Part shown: in pieces, positions 53,222 through 63,027 of the stretch
How positions within the stretch are numbered: the first letter of the stretch is position 1
Layout of the letters: the number at the start of each line of letters is the position of its first letter
Assembly: GCA_027484405.1 (NCBI GenBank)
Contig: JAIXTA010000018.1
Location: forward strand, 1 to 64,000
Direction: 5' to 3'
Origin: Burkholderiales bacterium
Lineage (GTDB): Bacteria > Pseudomonadota > Gammaproteobacteria > Burkholderiales > Burkholderiaceae_C
DNA length: 64,000 nt
Notes under the pieces: generated by a model
Database searches by the model: none
What the model was told of the DNA's origin: nothing
The model's input: the letters and a program-made list of their open reading frames with translations, nothing else
Program-made: the position numbers and the translations under genes

Positions 53222-54169
53222 ATGCCCAGTCCCGACACGCTCCTTGACTTCGGCCCCGAAATGCTGGGCGTGGCCGGGATCGGTGCGGCCGTGGCCGTGG
53301 CGGTGATTGCGTCGACCCAGGCGGCCATCAAGAAGACGCGCCAGACGCTGATGCATTCAGCAGCCCCGTGGATGCAGGCCGCCGGCCTGAGTTTCGGCGT
53401 CATGCAAGGCGACTGGTCAATCGGACTTGGCGCGGCCTGTTTGATCACAAGCGCTGTCTTGCATGTCCTCTTGGTTCGTTCCGCGCCCGCCGGCGCTGAG
53501 CTGCGGTGGTTGAACTCTGCCGCTGCGGGCAGCTGCGCGATCGCTGCTGCCGTGTTGTTAGTTCCAGCCCTGGGGCTGCTGTTTGTCGCGCTAGTGCTGC
53601 TCGCCAGCCTGCTTTGTGGCGTGTCATTGTTGTGGGCGTCGCATCATGCCGACACCCTTGACGTGGCACGGATCGATCCGCTGACTCTGGTCGCAAATCG
53701 GCGCCTGCTGGATGAGTTGGCGGAGCGCGCGCTTGCAGCAGCTCGCAGAACGCAGTCGCCGCTCACGCTGCTGCTGCTCGACTTTGACGGATTCCACAGA
53801 GTGAATGAAACGGCGGGCCATGACGCAGGTGATGCCATGCTGGCGATCTGCGCTCGGCGCATGTGCGAGGCGCTGCGTGGCCATGATGTCGTCGGCCGGA
53901 TCGATGGCGACCGATTTGCGCTGCTGCTCACACACGGCGGCGGCCAGGAGCAGACTGATCAGGTGATCGAGCGGATTCGCAAGGCCATCGAGCTGCCCGT
54001 CATGCACGAGGGGACCGCCATGTTCCCGAGGGTCAGCATCGGTCCGGCGCAGTACCCCGCAGATGGCGAGCACTTGCCCGACCTGCTTCTTGCCGCAGAC
54101 GGGCGGCTGGAGAGCGAGAAGGCGCGGCGCAAGCACATGCCGGATCCCATGCGTGCGGTTGTGAACTGA
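53222..54169 (+). CDS. GGDEF-domain membrane protein with altered signature
   Basis: 315 residues from ATG 53222. About five membrane helices in residues 15-130 (LGVAGIGAAVAVAVIA, LLFVALVLLASLLCGVSLLW), then a GGDEF domain starting with IDPLTLVANRRLLDEL. The catalytic signature reads DGDRF in place of GGDEF, changing two of its five positions, while NRR and LLLDFDGF are conserved. Cyclic-di-GMP synthesis may be lost. The stop overlaps rsmB as TGATG. Confidence 0.85.
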   Translation: MPSPDTLLDFGPEMLGVAGIGAAVAVAVIASTQAAIKKTRQTLMHSAAPWMQAAGLSFGVMQGDWSIGLGAACLITSAVLHVLLVRSAPAGAELRWLNSAAAGSCAIAAAVLLVPALGLLFVALVLLASLLCGVSLLWASHHADTLDVARIDPLTLVANRRLLDELAERALAAARRTQSPLTLLLLDFDGFHRVNETAGHDAGDAMLAICARRMCEALRGHDVVGRIDGDRFALLLTHGGGQEQTDQVIERIRKAIELPVMHEGTAMFPRVSIGPAQYPADGEHLPDLLLAADGRLESEKARRKHMPDPMRAVVN

Positions 54170-55455
54170 TGGCTGACCCGACACCTGCGCGGGCCGAGCC
54201 GCTTTCACGCAGCCTGATGTTTGCCGCCGCCTGCGTGCAGGGTGTGCGTGAGGGTCGTACCCTGGACGACGGGCTGGCGCAGGCGCGCCTGCACAGCACC
54301 AATCCTGGTGCTGTCCACGACCTCGCGGCGCATGCGCTGCGCCATCTTGCGCTGGGCGAAGTGCTTCTGGCACAGGCCGCGGCTCGCCCGCCCGCGGAGC
54401 CGCTGAGCAGCCTGCTTTGCGTCGCACTGACCGTGCTGGCCGCCGCGCCCGAAAAGTACGGCGAGCACACACTGGTCAGCCAGGCGGTTGATGCAACGGC
54501 AGCCTTGCCCGGCGGGCAGCGCATGAAGGGCTTTGCAAATGCCGTCCTGCGCGGGTTCCTGCGCGACAAGGCTGGCGCGATCGAGCGTGCGATGGTCGAG
54601 CCAGGCTGCGTCTACGGGCTCCCCGATTGGTGGGTTGAACGGCTGAAGGCGCAGTACCCGGGCGACTGGCGGGCCATCATCGAGGGCAACAACGTCCCTG
54701 GTCCGATGACACTTCGCGTGAACATCCGTCGCGCGTCGCGTGAGGATCTGCGCCAGCACTGGGCTCGGGCGGGTATCGAAAGCCGGCCAGTTGGCCAGGC
54801 GGGCCTGATTCTCGAGCGGGCGCGCCCCGTATCTGCCCTGCCTGGCTTCGACGCCGGCCTCTGTTCGGTTCAGGACGAGGCGGCGCAGCGCGCCGGGTTC
54901 ATGGTCGGTGTTCAGCCCGGGATGCGCGTGCTCGACGCCTGTGCTGCGCCCGGCGGCAAGACCGGACACCTGCTCGAGTTGGCGGATTGCGATGTGCTTG
55001 CACTGGACGCGGATGCTCGTCGACTTGCCCTCGTTCAGCAGAACCTGACTCGCCTGGGTCTGTCCGCAACGCTCAAGGCCGCAAATGCGGCCCAGCTCGA
55101 TACCTGGTGGGATGGCCGCCCATTTGATCGCATCCTGCTCGATGCGCCTTGCTCGGCCAGTGGCATCGTCCGGCGGCAACCGGACATCCGCTGGTTGCGC
55201 CGACCGACGGACATCACACGCCTGGCCTCCGAGCAAGGCCGATTGCTCAATCAGCTCTGGGAGGTGCTCGCGCCCGGGGGCCAGCTGGTCTTCGCCACAT
55301 GTTCGGTCTGGAAGGAGGAGGGGCGAGATCAAATCGACGCTTTCCTGCAACGAACCCCGGCAGCCAAGCGCGTCAGCGAGCCGCTTCAGTTGCTACCTTT
55401 GTCAGGCGACGCGGACAATCATGATGGGTTTTTCTACGCCATCCTCCAGAAGTAG
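54169..55455 (+). CDS. rsmB: 16S rRNA m5C967 methyltransferase RsmB
   Basis: 428 residues. N-terminal NusB-like domain (about 10-130), then a SAM-dependent methyltransferase with DACAAPGGKTGHLLEL and DAPCSASG (C328) and the catalytic cysteine C378 in TCSVWKEEG. These are the family's two active-site cysteines. It methylates C967 of 16S rRNA. Neighbour order rsmB-DUF4390-ntrY-ntrX is typical of Burkholderiales. Confidence 0.95.
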   Translation: MADPTPARAEPLSRSLMFAAACVQGVREGRTLDDGLAQARLHSTNPGAVHDLAAHALRHLALGEVLLAQAAARPPAEPLSSLLCVALTVLAAAPEKYGEHTLVSQAVDATAALPGGQRMKGFANAVLRGFLRDKAGAIERAMVEPGCVYGLPDWWVERLKAQYPGDWRAIIEGNNVPGPMTLRVNIRRASREDLRQHWARAGIESRPVGQAGLILERARPVSALPGFDAGLCSVQDEAAQRAGFMVGVQPGMRVLDACAAPGGKTGHLLELADCDVLALDADARRLALVQQNLTRLGLSATLKAANAAQLDTWWDGRPFDRILLDAPCSASGIVRRQPDIRWLRRPTDITRLASEQGRLLNQLWEVLAPGGQLVFATCSVWKEEGRDQIDAFLQRTPAAKRVSEPLQLLPLSGDADNHDGFFYAILQK

Positions 55456-55487
55456 TTGCCTTGAGCGCAATTCGCACATCGGTTTCG

Positions 55488-56090
55488 ATGTGGTCTTTCT
55501 CTTCGTCGCGGTCCGTGCTGGGCATCTTGATGACCAGCCTGCTCGTGTTCGCGTTGTGTTTGGTACCGATCCACGCGGTTCGCGCCGAAGGCATCGAGAG
55601 CGGTGCGCTGAGCCTGTCGGCGCGGGATGATGGCTACTTCCTGTCGGCCGATTACCGCATCGAATTGCCGCAGCGGCTGGAGGAAGCGCTGCTTGCCGTG
55701 CCTCTGTTCTTCGTCTTTGACTACGAGCTTGAGCAGAGGCGCTGGTATTGGCTGGACAAGACCGTGGCGAGCGGCGCTGTGACCTACCGCCTGAGCTTCA
55801 ATGCGCTCACGCGCCAGTACCGCGTGGCCATCAACGCCGACGGCCCGCGAAGTGCCTCCGCAACGCTGAACTTTGCCAGCCTCGAAGAGGCGCTGCGCCT
55901 GATCTCCAGGGTCCGCCGAGAAGCCGTGCTGCCTGCGAGCGCCCTTGATCGGGGTGAGCGATACCGCCTGACCGCAAGACTGCGCCTGGACTTGTCCCAA
56001 CTGCCCAAACCGTTCCAGCTCAACGCGCTGACCCAGCGCGAGTGGCTGCTCGACTCCGAGCCTCGGCGCATTAGCATCGAACCTCGATGA
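55488..56090 (+). CDS. DUF4390 family protein
   Basis: 200 residues from ATG 55488; a TTG at 55461 is an alternative that extends it by nine codons. A signal peptide (VLGILMTSLLVFALCLVPIHAVRA) is followed by the DUF4390 domain with ADYRIELPQRLEEALLAVPL and FDYELEQRRWYW. Exported and of unknown role. Its stop overlaps the ntrY start as ATGA, as in related genomes. Confidence 0.87.
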   Translation: MWSFSSSRSVLGILMTSLLVFALCLVPIHAVRAEGIESGALSLSARDDGYFLSADYRIELPQRLEEALLAVPLFFVFDYELEQRRWYWLDKTVASGAVTYRLSFNALTRQYRVAINADGPRSASATLNFASLEEALRLISRVRREAVLPASALDRGERYRLTARLRLDLSQLPKPFQLNALTQREWLLDSEPRRISIEPR

Positions 56091-58405
56091 GTCGCGTCTG
56101 GCGCTATGGCCTGATCGCCGCCTTGGGGCTGGCGGGAATTGCCTTGTTCCTGCTCGCTGCGGGCACGAGCAACACGGCGCTGTTCGCGCGCCACTACAAC
56201 ACGCTTCTGGTGGCGAACTTCGTGGTCGCCGGAGTGGTGCTTGCCGCGGTGCTTGCACTGGCGTGGCGTCTGGCGCGTCGGCTGTACCAGCGACGCTTTG
56301 GTGCGCGCCTCACCATGCGATTTGCGCTGGCGTTCTCGGCCATGGGCATGCTGCCCGGGGTCGTGATCTTCCTGGTCTCGACCACCTTCCTGCACCGTTC
56401 CATCGAGAGCTGGTTCAACGTGCGGGTCGATGCAGCGCTGGAATCCGGGCTGACCCTGACCCGAACTGCCCTCGACAGTCTTCTTGATGACACGGCGCGA
56501 CGCACCCGGACCCTTGCCGGCGAGCTGGCCGGCCTGCCCGACGCCGCACTATCTGCGCAGATCGACGCTGCGCGCAGCATTAACGGACAGGCGGATATCG
56601 CAGTATTCACCGCGGACGGAAGGGTGCTGGCATCCAGCGGGTCCAGCGGCTTCTCGCTTCGCGCCGAGCTGCCACCGCTCGCCCAGCTGCGTAGCGTGCG
56701 GCAGGGTCGACCCATCGCGCAACTGGAGTCTGAATCCGAGAGCCGCGACAGCCGCGACCTGCGGGTAGACATGAGCGATCCGAATCGCGATCCGCGTCTT
56801 CGGATGCGAGTGGTCGTACAGCTGGCGGATCCGCGAACACTCGAAATCAATCCCCGCATCCGATACCTGCAGGTCCTCCAACCGGTACCCGCACAGCTCG
56901 CCCGCAATGCCGAGGCCGTGAGGGCGGGCTTCCAGGACTATCGCGAGCTGGCCTTGTCACGCGAAGGATTGCGCGACATGTACACGCTGACCATGACCCT
57001 GGTCCTGCTGCTGGCAGTGTTGGCCTCCATGGCCGGGGCATTTCTGCTCGCCAGCCGGATGAGCGCACCGCTGCTCGCGCTGGCCGAAGGCACGCGCGCC
57101 GTAGCGAGCGGCGACTTCCGGCCGCTGCCGCTGCGGCGCGCCGGCGATGAACTGTCTCTGCTCATGGAATCGTTCAACCGGATGACCGAGCAGCTCTCCG
57201 AAGCGCGCGCAACGACGGATGCCTCCCGGCGCCTTCTCGAAGCAAACAACCTGTTTCTTGAGAACGTACTGGCCAACCTCAGCGCGGGGGTGCTGGTGCT
57301 TGATGCACAGGGGCGACTGTCGACCTACAACCAGAGCGCGGTACGGATACTCGGCGCCTCGCTGGCCGACCATCGCGGCCATGTCGTGCAGCAGGCCTTG
57401 CCGCCCGGGTTTGCTCAGTTGCTTGAACGCGAGAACACGCGCGGCGAGGCGATCTGGCAGGCCGAGCTGGAAATGTCGCGGGCGCCAGCAGACGCCGCGG
57501 AAGACGCGGCGTCTCTCAATCTGCTGGTCCGAAGCGCGCCTCTGGCCGGCGCCCTGGGTGCTGATCCTGCCGCACCCGAGGGCGCAAGCGCCGGGCGGGT
57601 TGTGGTGTTCGATGACATCACTGAGCTGATCGTCGCGCAGCGCAGCACGGCGTGGGCTGAGGTCGCGCGCAGGCTGGCCCATGAAATCAAGAACCCGCTG
57701 ACGCCGATCCAGCTGTCCGCCGAGCGGCTGCAGCACCGCCTGGCCGACAAGCTCGATCCAGCCAGTGCCGAGATGCTGATCAAGAGCTGTGCAACGATCA
57801 TCAATCAGGTCACGGCGCTGAAGCGCCTGGTCAACGAGTTTCGAGACTACGCGCGCATGCCTGCAGCCGAGCTTGCTCCCCTGGATCTGAACGCGCTGGT
57901 GGAGGACGTCATGCGTCTGTACGAGCACGAGCTCGGTCCGCAGGGTCGCATCGCGGTCACGCTGGACGATCGCCTGCCGCTCATCGAGGGCGACGCGCCG
58001 CAGCTGCGCCAGGTCATTCACAACCTGCTCAAGAATGCGCTTGAGGCATGCGAGCGTTCGCCCGAGAGCGCCGACGCCCCCGTGAGGCGCCACATCTGGG
58101 TCTCGACAACCCTGCTGACGGACGCAGAGTCACCGAGTAGAAAGCGTGTAAAGTTCTCCATCAGAGACTCGGGCCCGGGCTTTCCGGCCAAGATCCTTGC
58201 TCGGGCCTTCGAGCCCTATGTCACCAGCAAGGCAGGTGGCACGGGCTTGGGTCTGGCGATCGTAAAGCGCATCGCCGATGAGCATGGTGCACGGGTATCG
58301 GTACGCAACCGCGACAGCGGTGGCGCAGAAGTGGAGATCACGTTCACCCGACTGGTCTCCAGGGAGTACGCCTTGCAGGCGGCGCAGACAGCAGGATCGA
58401 CATAG
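56087..58405 (+). CDS. ntrY: NtrY-like sensor histidine kinase
   Basis: 772 residues. About four membrane helices in the first 320 residues with a periplasmic sensor loop. HAMP domain (LASRMSAPLLALAEGTRAV) at about 325-380, a PAS domain at about 395-510, the DHp box with H532 in RRLAHEIKNPLTPIQ, and an ATPase with NLLKNALEA and FEPYVTSKAGGTGLGL. It is a membrane sensor, thought to act on nitrogen or envelope state. Paired with the response regulator 3 bp downstream. Confidence 0.93.
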   Translation: MSRVWRYGLIAALGLAGIALFLLAAGTSNTALFARHYNTLLVANFVVAGVVLAAVLALAWRLARRLYQRRFGARLTMRFALAFSAMGMLPGVVIFLVSTTFLHRSIESWFNVRVDAALESGLTLTRTALDSLLDDTARRTRTLAGELAGLPDAALSAQIDAARSINGQADIAVFTADGRVLASSGSSGFSLRAELPPLAQLRSVRQGRPIAQLESESESRDSRDLRVDMSDPNRDPRLRMRVVVQLADPRTLEINPRIRYLQVLQPVPAQLARNAEAVRAGFQDYRELALSREGLRDMYTLTMTLVLLLAVLASMAGAFLLASRMSAPLLALAEGTRAVASGDFRPLPLRRAGDELSLLMESFNRMTEQLSEARATTDASRRLLEANNLFLENVLANLSAGVLVLDAQGRLSTYNQSAVRILGASLADHRGHVVQQALPPGFAQLLERENTRGEAIWQAELEMSRAPADAAEDAASLNLLVRSAPLAGALGADPAAPEGASAGRVVVFDDITELIVAQRSTAWAEVARRLAHEIKNPLTPIQLSAERLQHRLADKLDPASAEMLIKSCATIINQVTALKRLVNEFRDYARMPAAELAPLDLNALVEDVMRLYEHELGPQGRIAVTLDDRLPLIEGDAPQLRQVIHNLLKNALEACERSPESADAPVRRHIWVSTTLLTDAESPSRKRVKFSIRDSGPGFPAKILARAFEPYVTSKAGGTGLGLAIVKRIADEHGARVSVRNRDSGGAEVEITFTRLVSREYALQAAQTAGST

Positions 58406-58408
58406 CGC

Positions 58409-59119
58409 ATGGCACGGATATTGGTCGTGGACGACGAGGTGGGAATTCGGGAGCTGCTCTCGGAGATCCTGAACGACGAAGGCCACGAGGTCGTCAGCGC
58501 AGAAAATGCGCAGAGTGCGCGCGCGGCGCGCGCGAGCCAGCAGTTCGACGCCATTCTGCTGGACATCTGGATGCCGGATACCGATGGCGTGACGCTGCTC
58601 AAGGAATGGGCCGGTCAGAACGCGCTGGCATCCACGCCGGTGATCATGATGAGCGGCCACGGCACGATCGACACGGCGGTGGAAGCCACGCGGATCGGTG
58701 CAATCGACTTCCTCGAAAAGCCCATCACGCTCACCAAGCTGCTCAAGGCGGTGTCGGTGGCCCTGAATCGGGGCAAGGCTCCCGCTGCACCTGTGCGCGG
58801 CACCAGCCTGATGCAGCCCGTGACCCTGGCGACGGCGGTCGCCGCGCCCGGGTTGATGCAGACTCTCGCGCCTGCCGTGTCGGCCGAGGTGCCTGCGCCC
58901 GCCGCACCCGCCGGCCTCGACCTGCCACTTGACGCACCATTGCGCGAAGCACGTGATGCCTTTGAGCGGGTGTACTTCGAGCACCACCTGGCGCGCGAGG
59001 GTTGGAGCATGACCCGAGTGGCAGAGCGTACCGGTCTGGAACGCACCCACCTGTACCGCAAGCTCAAGCAGCTGGGCATCGAACTGGCCCGCAAGAAGGC
59101 TGAGGCGAACAGCCTCTGA
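58409..59119 (+). CDS. ntrX: NtrX-like response regulator, short form without AAA+ domain
   Basis: 236 residues. Receiver domain with D8/D9, phospho-acceptor D52 and K104, then an Ala/Pro-rich linker (about 120-175) and a Fis-type HTH (WSMTRVAERTGLERTHLYRK) at the C-terminus. Canonical NtrX has a central sigma-54-interacting AAA+ ATPase of about 240 residues; it is absent here, with no GAFTGA motif. It therefore cannot drive sigma-54 promoters in the usual way and may act as a DNA-binding repressor or activator of sigma-70 genes. Confidence 0.9.
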   Translation: MARILVVDDEVGIRELLSEILNDEGHEVVSAENAQSARAARASQQFDAILLDIWMPDTDGVTLLKEWAGQNALASTPVIMMSGHGTIDTAVEATRIGAIDFLEKPITLTKLLKAVSVALNRGKAPAAPVRGTSLMQPVTLATAVAAPGLMQTLAPAVSAEVPAPAAPAGLDLPLDAPLREARDAFERVYFEHHLAREGWSMTRVAERTGLERTHLYRKLKQLGIELARKKAEANSL

Positions 59120-59189
59120 CCAGATTGCGGCGCTTGTCGCATTCGGCCGTGCGGCGCGAACGCCCGACAACTACGTTACGGAGCGCTGA

Positions 59190-60584
59190 ATGCGAGTGCT
59201 GATCGTCGGGGCCGGCCGGGTTGGGGAGTCGGTGGCCGAGAGTCTGGTCTCGGAGGCGAACGACATCACCGTCATCGACCCGGATGCGGCGCGCATCGCG
59301 CTGCTTCAGGATCGCCTTGACCTGCGTGGAGTCGTCGGCCTGGGGACGTCGATCCAGACCCTGCGCGAAGCTGGAGCCGACGACGCGGAGCTGCTTGTGG
59401 CCTGCGCGACCTCCGACGAAACCAATCTGGTGGTCAGCCGGATTGGACGCGACGTGTTCAATATCCCCACCCGGATCGTGCGCGTGCGCTCGTCCGAGTT
59501 CCAGGAGCACGAGAGTCTGACGCGCGAGGGCTTTGCGGCCGATGTCGTGATCTGCCCCGAGCAGAGCGTCACCAACACCATTCTCAAGCTGGTCGAGTTC
59601 CCCGAGGCGCTGCAGGTTCTGGAGTTCGCCGACGGCCGCGTATCACTTGTTGCGGTGCGCGCAGTTGAAGGGGGTGCGCTTGGACGCCAGCGCATCCGCG
59701 AGCTGCGCGATCATCTCCCGGGTATCGACGCTCGCGTGGTGACGATCTATCGCGCCCAGCGCGCCATGATTCCCGATGGCGAGACCATCATCGAGCCCGG
59801 GGATGAGGTCTTCGTTCTCGCGCAGACCAAGCACCTGCGCCGCCTGATCCGCGAGCTGCGCACCATCGACAAGCCGGTGCGGCGCATCATGATTGCGGGC
59901 GGCGGGAACATCGGCACCCGCCTCGCGCAGGCCCTGGAAGCGGACTACAACCTGCGCATCATCGACCGCAACCCACGCACCACACAGCGGCTCGCAACAC
60001 AGCTCAGCTCCTCGGCGTTGGTGCTCGAAGGCGATGCCACGGACGAGGACCTGCTGACGGACGAGAGCGTCCAGGAGATGGACCTCTTCATGGCGGTGAC
60101 CAACGACGACGAGAACAACATCATGGCAGCGCTGCTCGCCAAGCGGCTCGGTGCGCGACGAGTGATCGCACTGATCAATCGCAAGGCGTATGCCGACATG
60201 ATGCAGGGCAGCCGGATCGACATCGCCATCGCGCCTTCGCAGGCGACGATCGGCGACCTGCTCACGCACATCCGCCGTGGTGACGTTGCCCGCGTCCACA
60301 GCCTGCGCCGTGGTGCGGCCGAAGCGATCGAGGCGATTGCCCACGGCGATCGCAGTTCCAGCAAGGTGGTGGGGCGTCGCATCGATCAGATCGACCTCTT
60401 CGCGGCGGAGCGGGGTGTGACTGTCGGTGCGCTGGTGCGCGGCGAGGGCGAGGATGCTCAGGTCATCATCGCGCATCACGACACCGTGATCGAGGCCGAG
60501 GATCATGTCATCGTCTTCGTGAACAACAAGCGTCTGGTACCCAAGGTCGAAAAGCTGTTTCAGGTGTCGGCCGGCTTTTTCTGA
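59190..60584 (+). CDS. trkA: Trk potassium uptake regulator TrkA
   Basis: 464 residues. Two tandem RCK modules: the first GAGRVGESVAESL nucleotide motif at residues 6-20, the second GGGNIGTRLAQALE at about 235, each followed by a TrkA-C domain. These bind NAD(H) and gate the TrkH channel. GGAG lies eight bases upstream of ATG 59190. Followed 9 bp later by trkH. Confidence 0.95.
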   Translation: MRVLIVGAGRVGESVAESLVSEANDITVIDPDAARIALLQDRLDLRGVVGLGTSIQTLREAGADDAELLVACATSDETNLVVSRIGRDVFNIPTRIVRVRSSEFQEHESLTREGFAADVVICPEQSVTNTILKLVEFPEALQVLEFADGRVSLVAVRAVEGGALGRQRIRELRDHLPGIDARVVTIYRAQRAMIPDGETIIEPGDEVFVLAQTKHLRRLIRELRTIDKPVRRIMIAGGGNIGTRLAQALEADYNLRIIDRNPRTTQRLATQLSSSALVLEGDATDEDLLTDESVQEMDLFMAVTNDDENNIMAALLAKRLGARRVIALINRKAYADMMQGSRIDIAIAPSQATIGDLLTHIRRGDVARVHSLRRGAAEAIEAIAHGDRSSSKVVGRRIDQIDLFAAERGVTVGALVRGEGEDAQVIIAHHDTVIEAEDHVIVFVNNKRLVPKVEKLFQVSAGFF

Positions 60585-60593
60585 GCGCCACGC

Positions 60594-62066
60594 ATGCAGC
60601 GTCAGCTTCTGCCCGTCGTCAATATCCTGGGCTTCGTCATCATGCTGTTTGGCGCCACCATGCTGGTGCCGCTGGGCGTCTCGCACTCTGTCGGTGACGC
60701 CGCGCGAACCGCCTACGACGAAGCGATCTTCATCACGCTGCTGTCCGGTCTGGTGCTGTTTGTCGCAACACGCCGCTTCCGTCGCGAGCTGCTTCCGCGC
60801 GACGGCTTTCTGCTGGTGACACTCGTGTGGACGACGCTGCCCGCGTTTGCCACGCTGCCCCTGCTCTTTCATTTCCAACGGATCGGTGCGCCGATCTCGT
60901 TCACGGATGCCTACTTCGAGACGATGAGCGGCATGACCACCACGGGTGCCACGGTGCTGACCGGGCTGGAGCATCTGCCGCCGTCCATCAACGTCTGGCG
61001 TCACCTGCTGGTATGGATCGGCGGCATGGGCATCATCGTGATGGCCGTTGCGATCCTGCCGCTGCTTGGCGTGGGTGGCATGCAGGTCTACAAGGCCGAG
61101 ACGCCCGGCCCCATGAAGGATGCCAAGCTGACGCCGCGCATCACCGAGACGGCTAAGGGTCTGTATGCGGTGTATCTGGGCATCAGCCTGGCCTGCTTCC
61201 TGAGCTTTCGCGCGGCGGGCATGAACACGCTGGATGCCTTCTGTCACATGGCCAGCACGATGGGGCTGGGGGGCTTCTCGACCTATGACGCGAGCTTCGG
61301 CCAGTTCGATTCACCGCAGATCGAAGCGGTGGCCATCGTGTTCATGACCCTGGCCGGATTCAACTTCGCGATGCACTTCCTGGCCTGGCGGCAGCGTTCG
61401 CTGCGCGCCTATGTGAGCTGCCCCGAGGCGCGCTGGTATCTGCTGGTGATGTACAGCGGCGTGTTGCTGGTTGCCGGCTTCCTGTGGGTCAAGGGCGTGT
61501 ACCCCGAGTTCCTCACTGCGCTTCGGCATGCAGCATTCAACGTGGTCTCCATTGCTACCACGACCGGCTTCGCCAGCGTGGACTACGAAAAGTGGCCGGC
61601 CTTCGCCCCGATCCTGATGCTGTTCCTGTGTGCGATATCGACCTGTGCAGGCTCGACAGGCGGGGGCATCAAGATGATGCGTGCGGTGATCATGTTCAAG
61701 TTGTCCAAGCGTGAACTGGTTCGCATCCTGCATCCGCGCATCGTCAACCCGGTCAAGCTGGGTGGCAGTGTGGTGGACGCGAGAGTGATTCTTGCCACCC
61801 TGGCCTTCATGCTGATCTATGGCGGCACGATGATCCTGCTCACCTTGATCCAGCTGGCCACCGGTCTGGACCCGATCACTGCATTCACGTCCATCGTGGC
61901 CTGCCTGAACAACACCGGGCCTGGTCTTGGTCAAGTGGGTCCGGCCAGCAACTACCAGGGACTGAGCGATGCACAGACCTGGGTCTGCACAGCGGCCATG
62001 TTGCTGGGTCGTTTGGAGCTTTTTTCGGTGATCGTCCTGTTCACCCCGGCCTTCTGGCGCCGATAA
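60594..62066 (+). CDS. trkH: Trk potassium transporter TrkH
   Basis: 490 residues. Four pore-loop repeats include MTTTGATVL, MGLGGFSTY, IATTTGFASVD and LNNTGPGLG, each ending in a selectivity-filter glycine. It is the membrane channel for K+ uptake, gated by TrkA. Same operon as trkA. Confidence 0.95.
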   Translation: MQRQLLPVVNILGFVIMLFGATMLVPLGVSHSVGDAARTAYDEAIFITLLSGLVLFVATRRFRRELLPRDGFLLVTLVWTTLPAFATLPLLFHFQRIGAPISFTDAYFETMSGMTTTGATVLTGLEHLPPSINVWRHLLVWIGGMGIIVMAVAILPLLGVGGMQVYKAETPGPMKDAKLTPRITETAKGLYAVYLGISLACFLSFRAAGMNTLDAFCHMASTMGLGGFSTYDASFGQFDSPQIEAVAIVFMTLAGFNFAMHFLAWRQRSLRAYVSCPEARWYLLVMYSGVLLVAGFLWVKGVYPEFLTALRHAAFNVVSIATTTGFASVDYEKWPAFAPILMLFLCAISTCAGSTGGGIKMMRAVIMFKLSKRELVRILHPRIVNPVKLGGSVVDARVILATLAFMLIYGGTMILLTLIQLATGLDPITAFTSIVACLNNTGPGLGQVGPASNYQGLSDAQTWVCTAAMLLGRLELFSVIVLFTPAFWRR

Positions 62067-62145
62067 GCAGCTAGAGGCGTGTTCCCCGGGACCCTTGAGG
62101 TTCGCGCCGAGGCCCACATCTAGGTGCCAGATCGGAGTGTTTCTC

Positions 62146-62388
62146 ATGCGAACCATCTTCAACAGCGACAACTACTGTGTCGTGCTCTTTCCCGAGACGC
62201 CGCAGGGGCCGGCCTACGAAATCATGGACAAGCAGGGCCGCCGCGAGGTCTTCGTGGACGGCGATCTGGCGCAGGCCTTCAAGCACAAGGTCTCGGCCCT
62301 GATGGCCGAGCAGCCCGGCGAGGACGAGATCGATCAGTTCCTCGCGCAGTTTGAGGGCCTCATGCAGACGCGGCTCGTCTTCCACTGA
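62146..62388 (+). CDS. DUF3567 family protein
   Basis: 80 residues from ATG 62146, preceded by GGAG. MRTIFNSDNYCVVLFP and DGDLAQAFKHKVSALMAE are typical of DUF3567, small proteins nearly confined to Burkholderiales. Function unknown. Ends at a bidirectional terminator. Confidence 0.9.
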   Translation: MRTIFNSDNYCVVLFPETPQGPAYEIMDKQGRREVFVDGDLAQAFKHKVSALMAEQPGEDEIDQFLAQFEGLMQTRLVFH

Positions 62389-62411
62389 GCCCCCCAAGAC
62401 CCGCCAAGCAC

Positions 62412-62433
62412 AAGGGGCCCGAGCGGGCCCCTT
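62412..62433. terminator. Bidirectional hairpin terminator
   Basis: AAGGGGCCCG and CGGGCCCCTT form a perfect 10-bp stem with a two-base spacer between the convergent DUF3567 and HNH genes. Short A and T flanks on both sides suit termination from either strand. Confidence 0.8.
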
Positions 62434-62454
62434 TGCCATGGTGCTGCCAGCGCT

Positions 62455-63027
62455 CTAGCCAGCGGCGTGAGGCGACCAGCGGCTGTACCGGGGCAGGCTG
62501 GCAGACAGGAAGGCCATCTGGTCGGCCAGGATGTTGCGATTGGAGAGGATGAAGCCTTCATTGCGGCAGACGCGGTAGGGCACGTACAGCAGGCTCATGC
62601 CTGCTTCCTCGGGCGTGCGGTTGCCCTTGCGGTGATTGCAGCCTCTGCAGGCCGTGACCACGTTCATCCAGGCGTGGCGTCCGCCGCGCGAGACCGGATG
62701 AATGTGCTCCACCGTCAGTTGCCGCTCCTCGCAGCGTGCGCCGCAATAGGCGCATATGAAGCGGTCACGCAGAAAAAGGCGCTCTCGCGTGACACCCACA
62801 TGCGCATGGTCGTGCGGCACGCGATGCCGCCCACGCACCATCACGATGGATGAGAACACCAGTTCCGAGACGCGCTGAGTGGCGCGGTTGAAGCCGCCGG
62901 AGAGCGAAAACAGGTTCTCGCCCAGCTCGGTGATGACCTTGTCGGCGGCGTAGTAGCGCGCGGCGCGGGGCATGCCAGCCCAGCGCACCGGTTGTCCGAC
63001 CGAATCCACGATCAGGATGTGCGACAT
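62455..63027 (-). CDS. HNH endonuclease
   Basis: 190 residues. The HNH module reads CAYCG ... VEHIHPVSRGG ... NVVTACRGCNHRKGN, with the CxxC pairs that bind zinc and the H-N-H triad. The N-terminal 80 residues (VDSVGQPVRWAGM, SELVFSSIVMV) match the common Burkholderiales HNH family of unknown role. No restriction or toxin partner is adjacent. Confidence 0.9.
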   Translation of the reverse strand: MSHILIVDSVGQPVRWAGMPRAARYYAADKVITELGENLFSLSGGFNRATQRVSELVFSSIVMVRGRHRVPHDHAHVGVTRERLFLRDRFICAYCGARCEERQLTVEHIHPVSRGGRHAWMNVVTACRGCNHRKGNRTPEEAGMSLLYVPYRVCRNEGFILSNRNILADQMAFLSASLPRYSRWSPHAAG

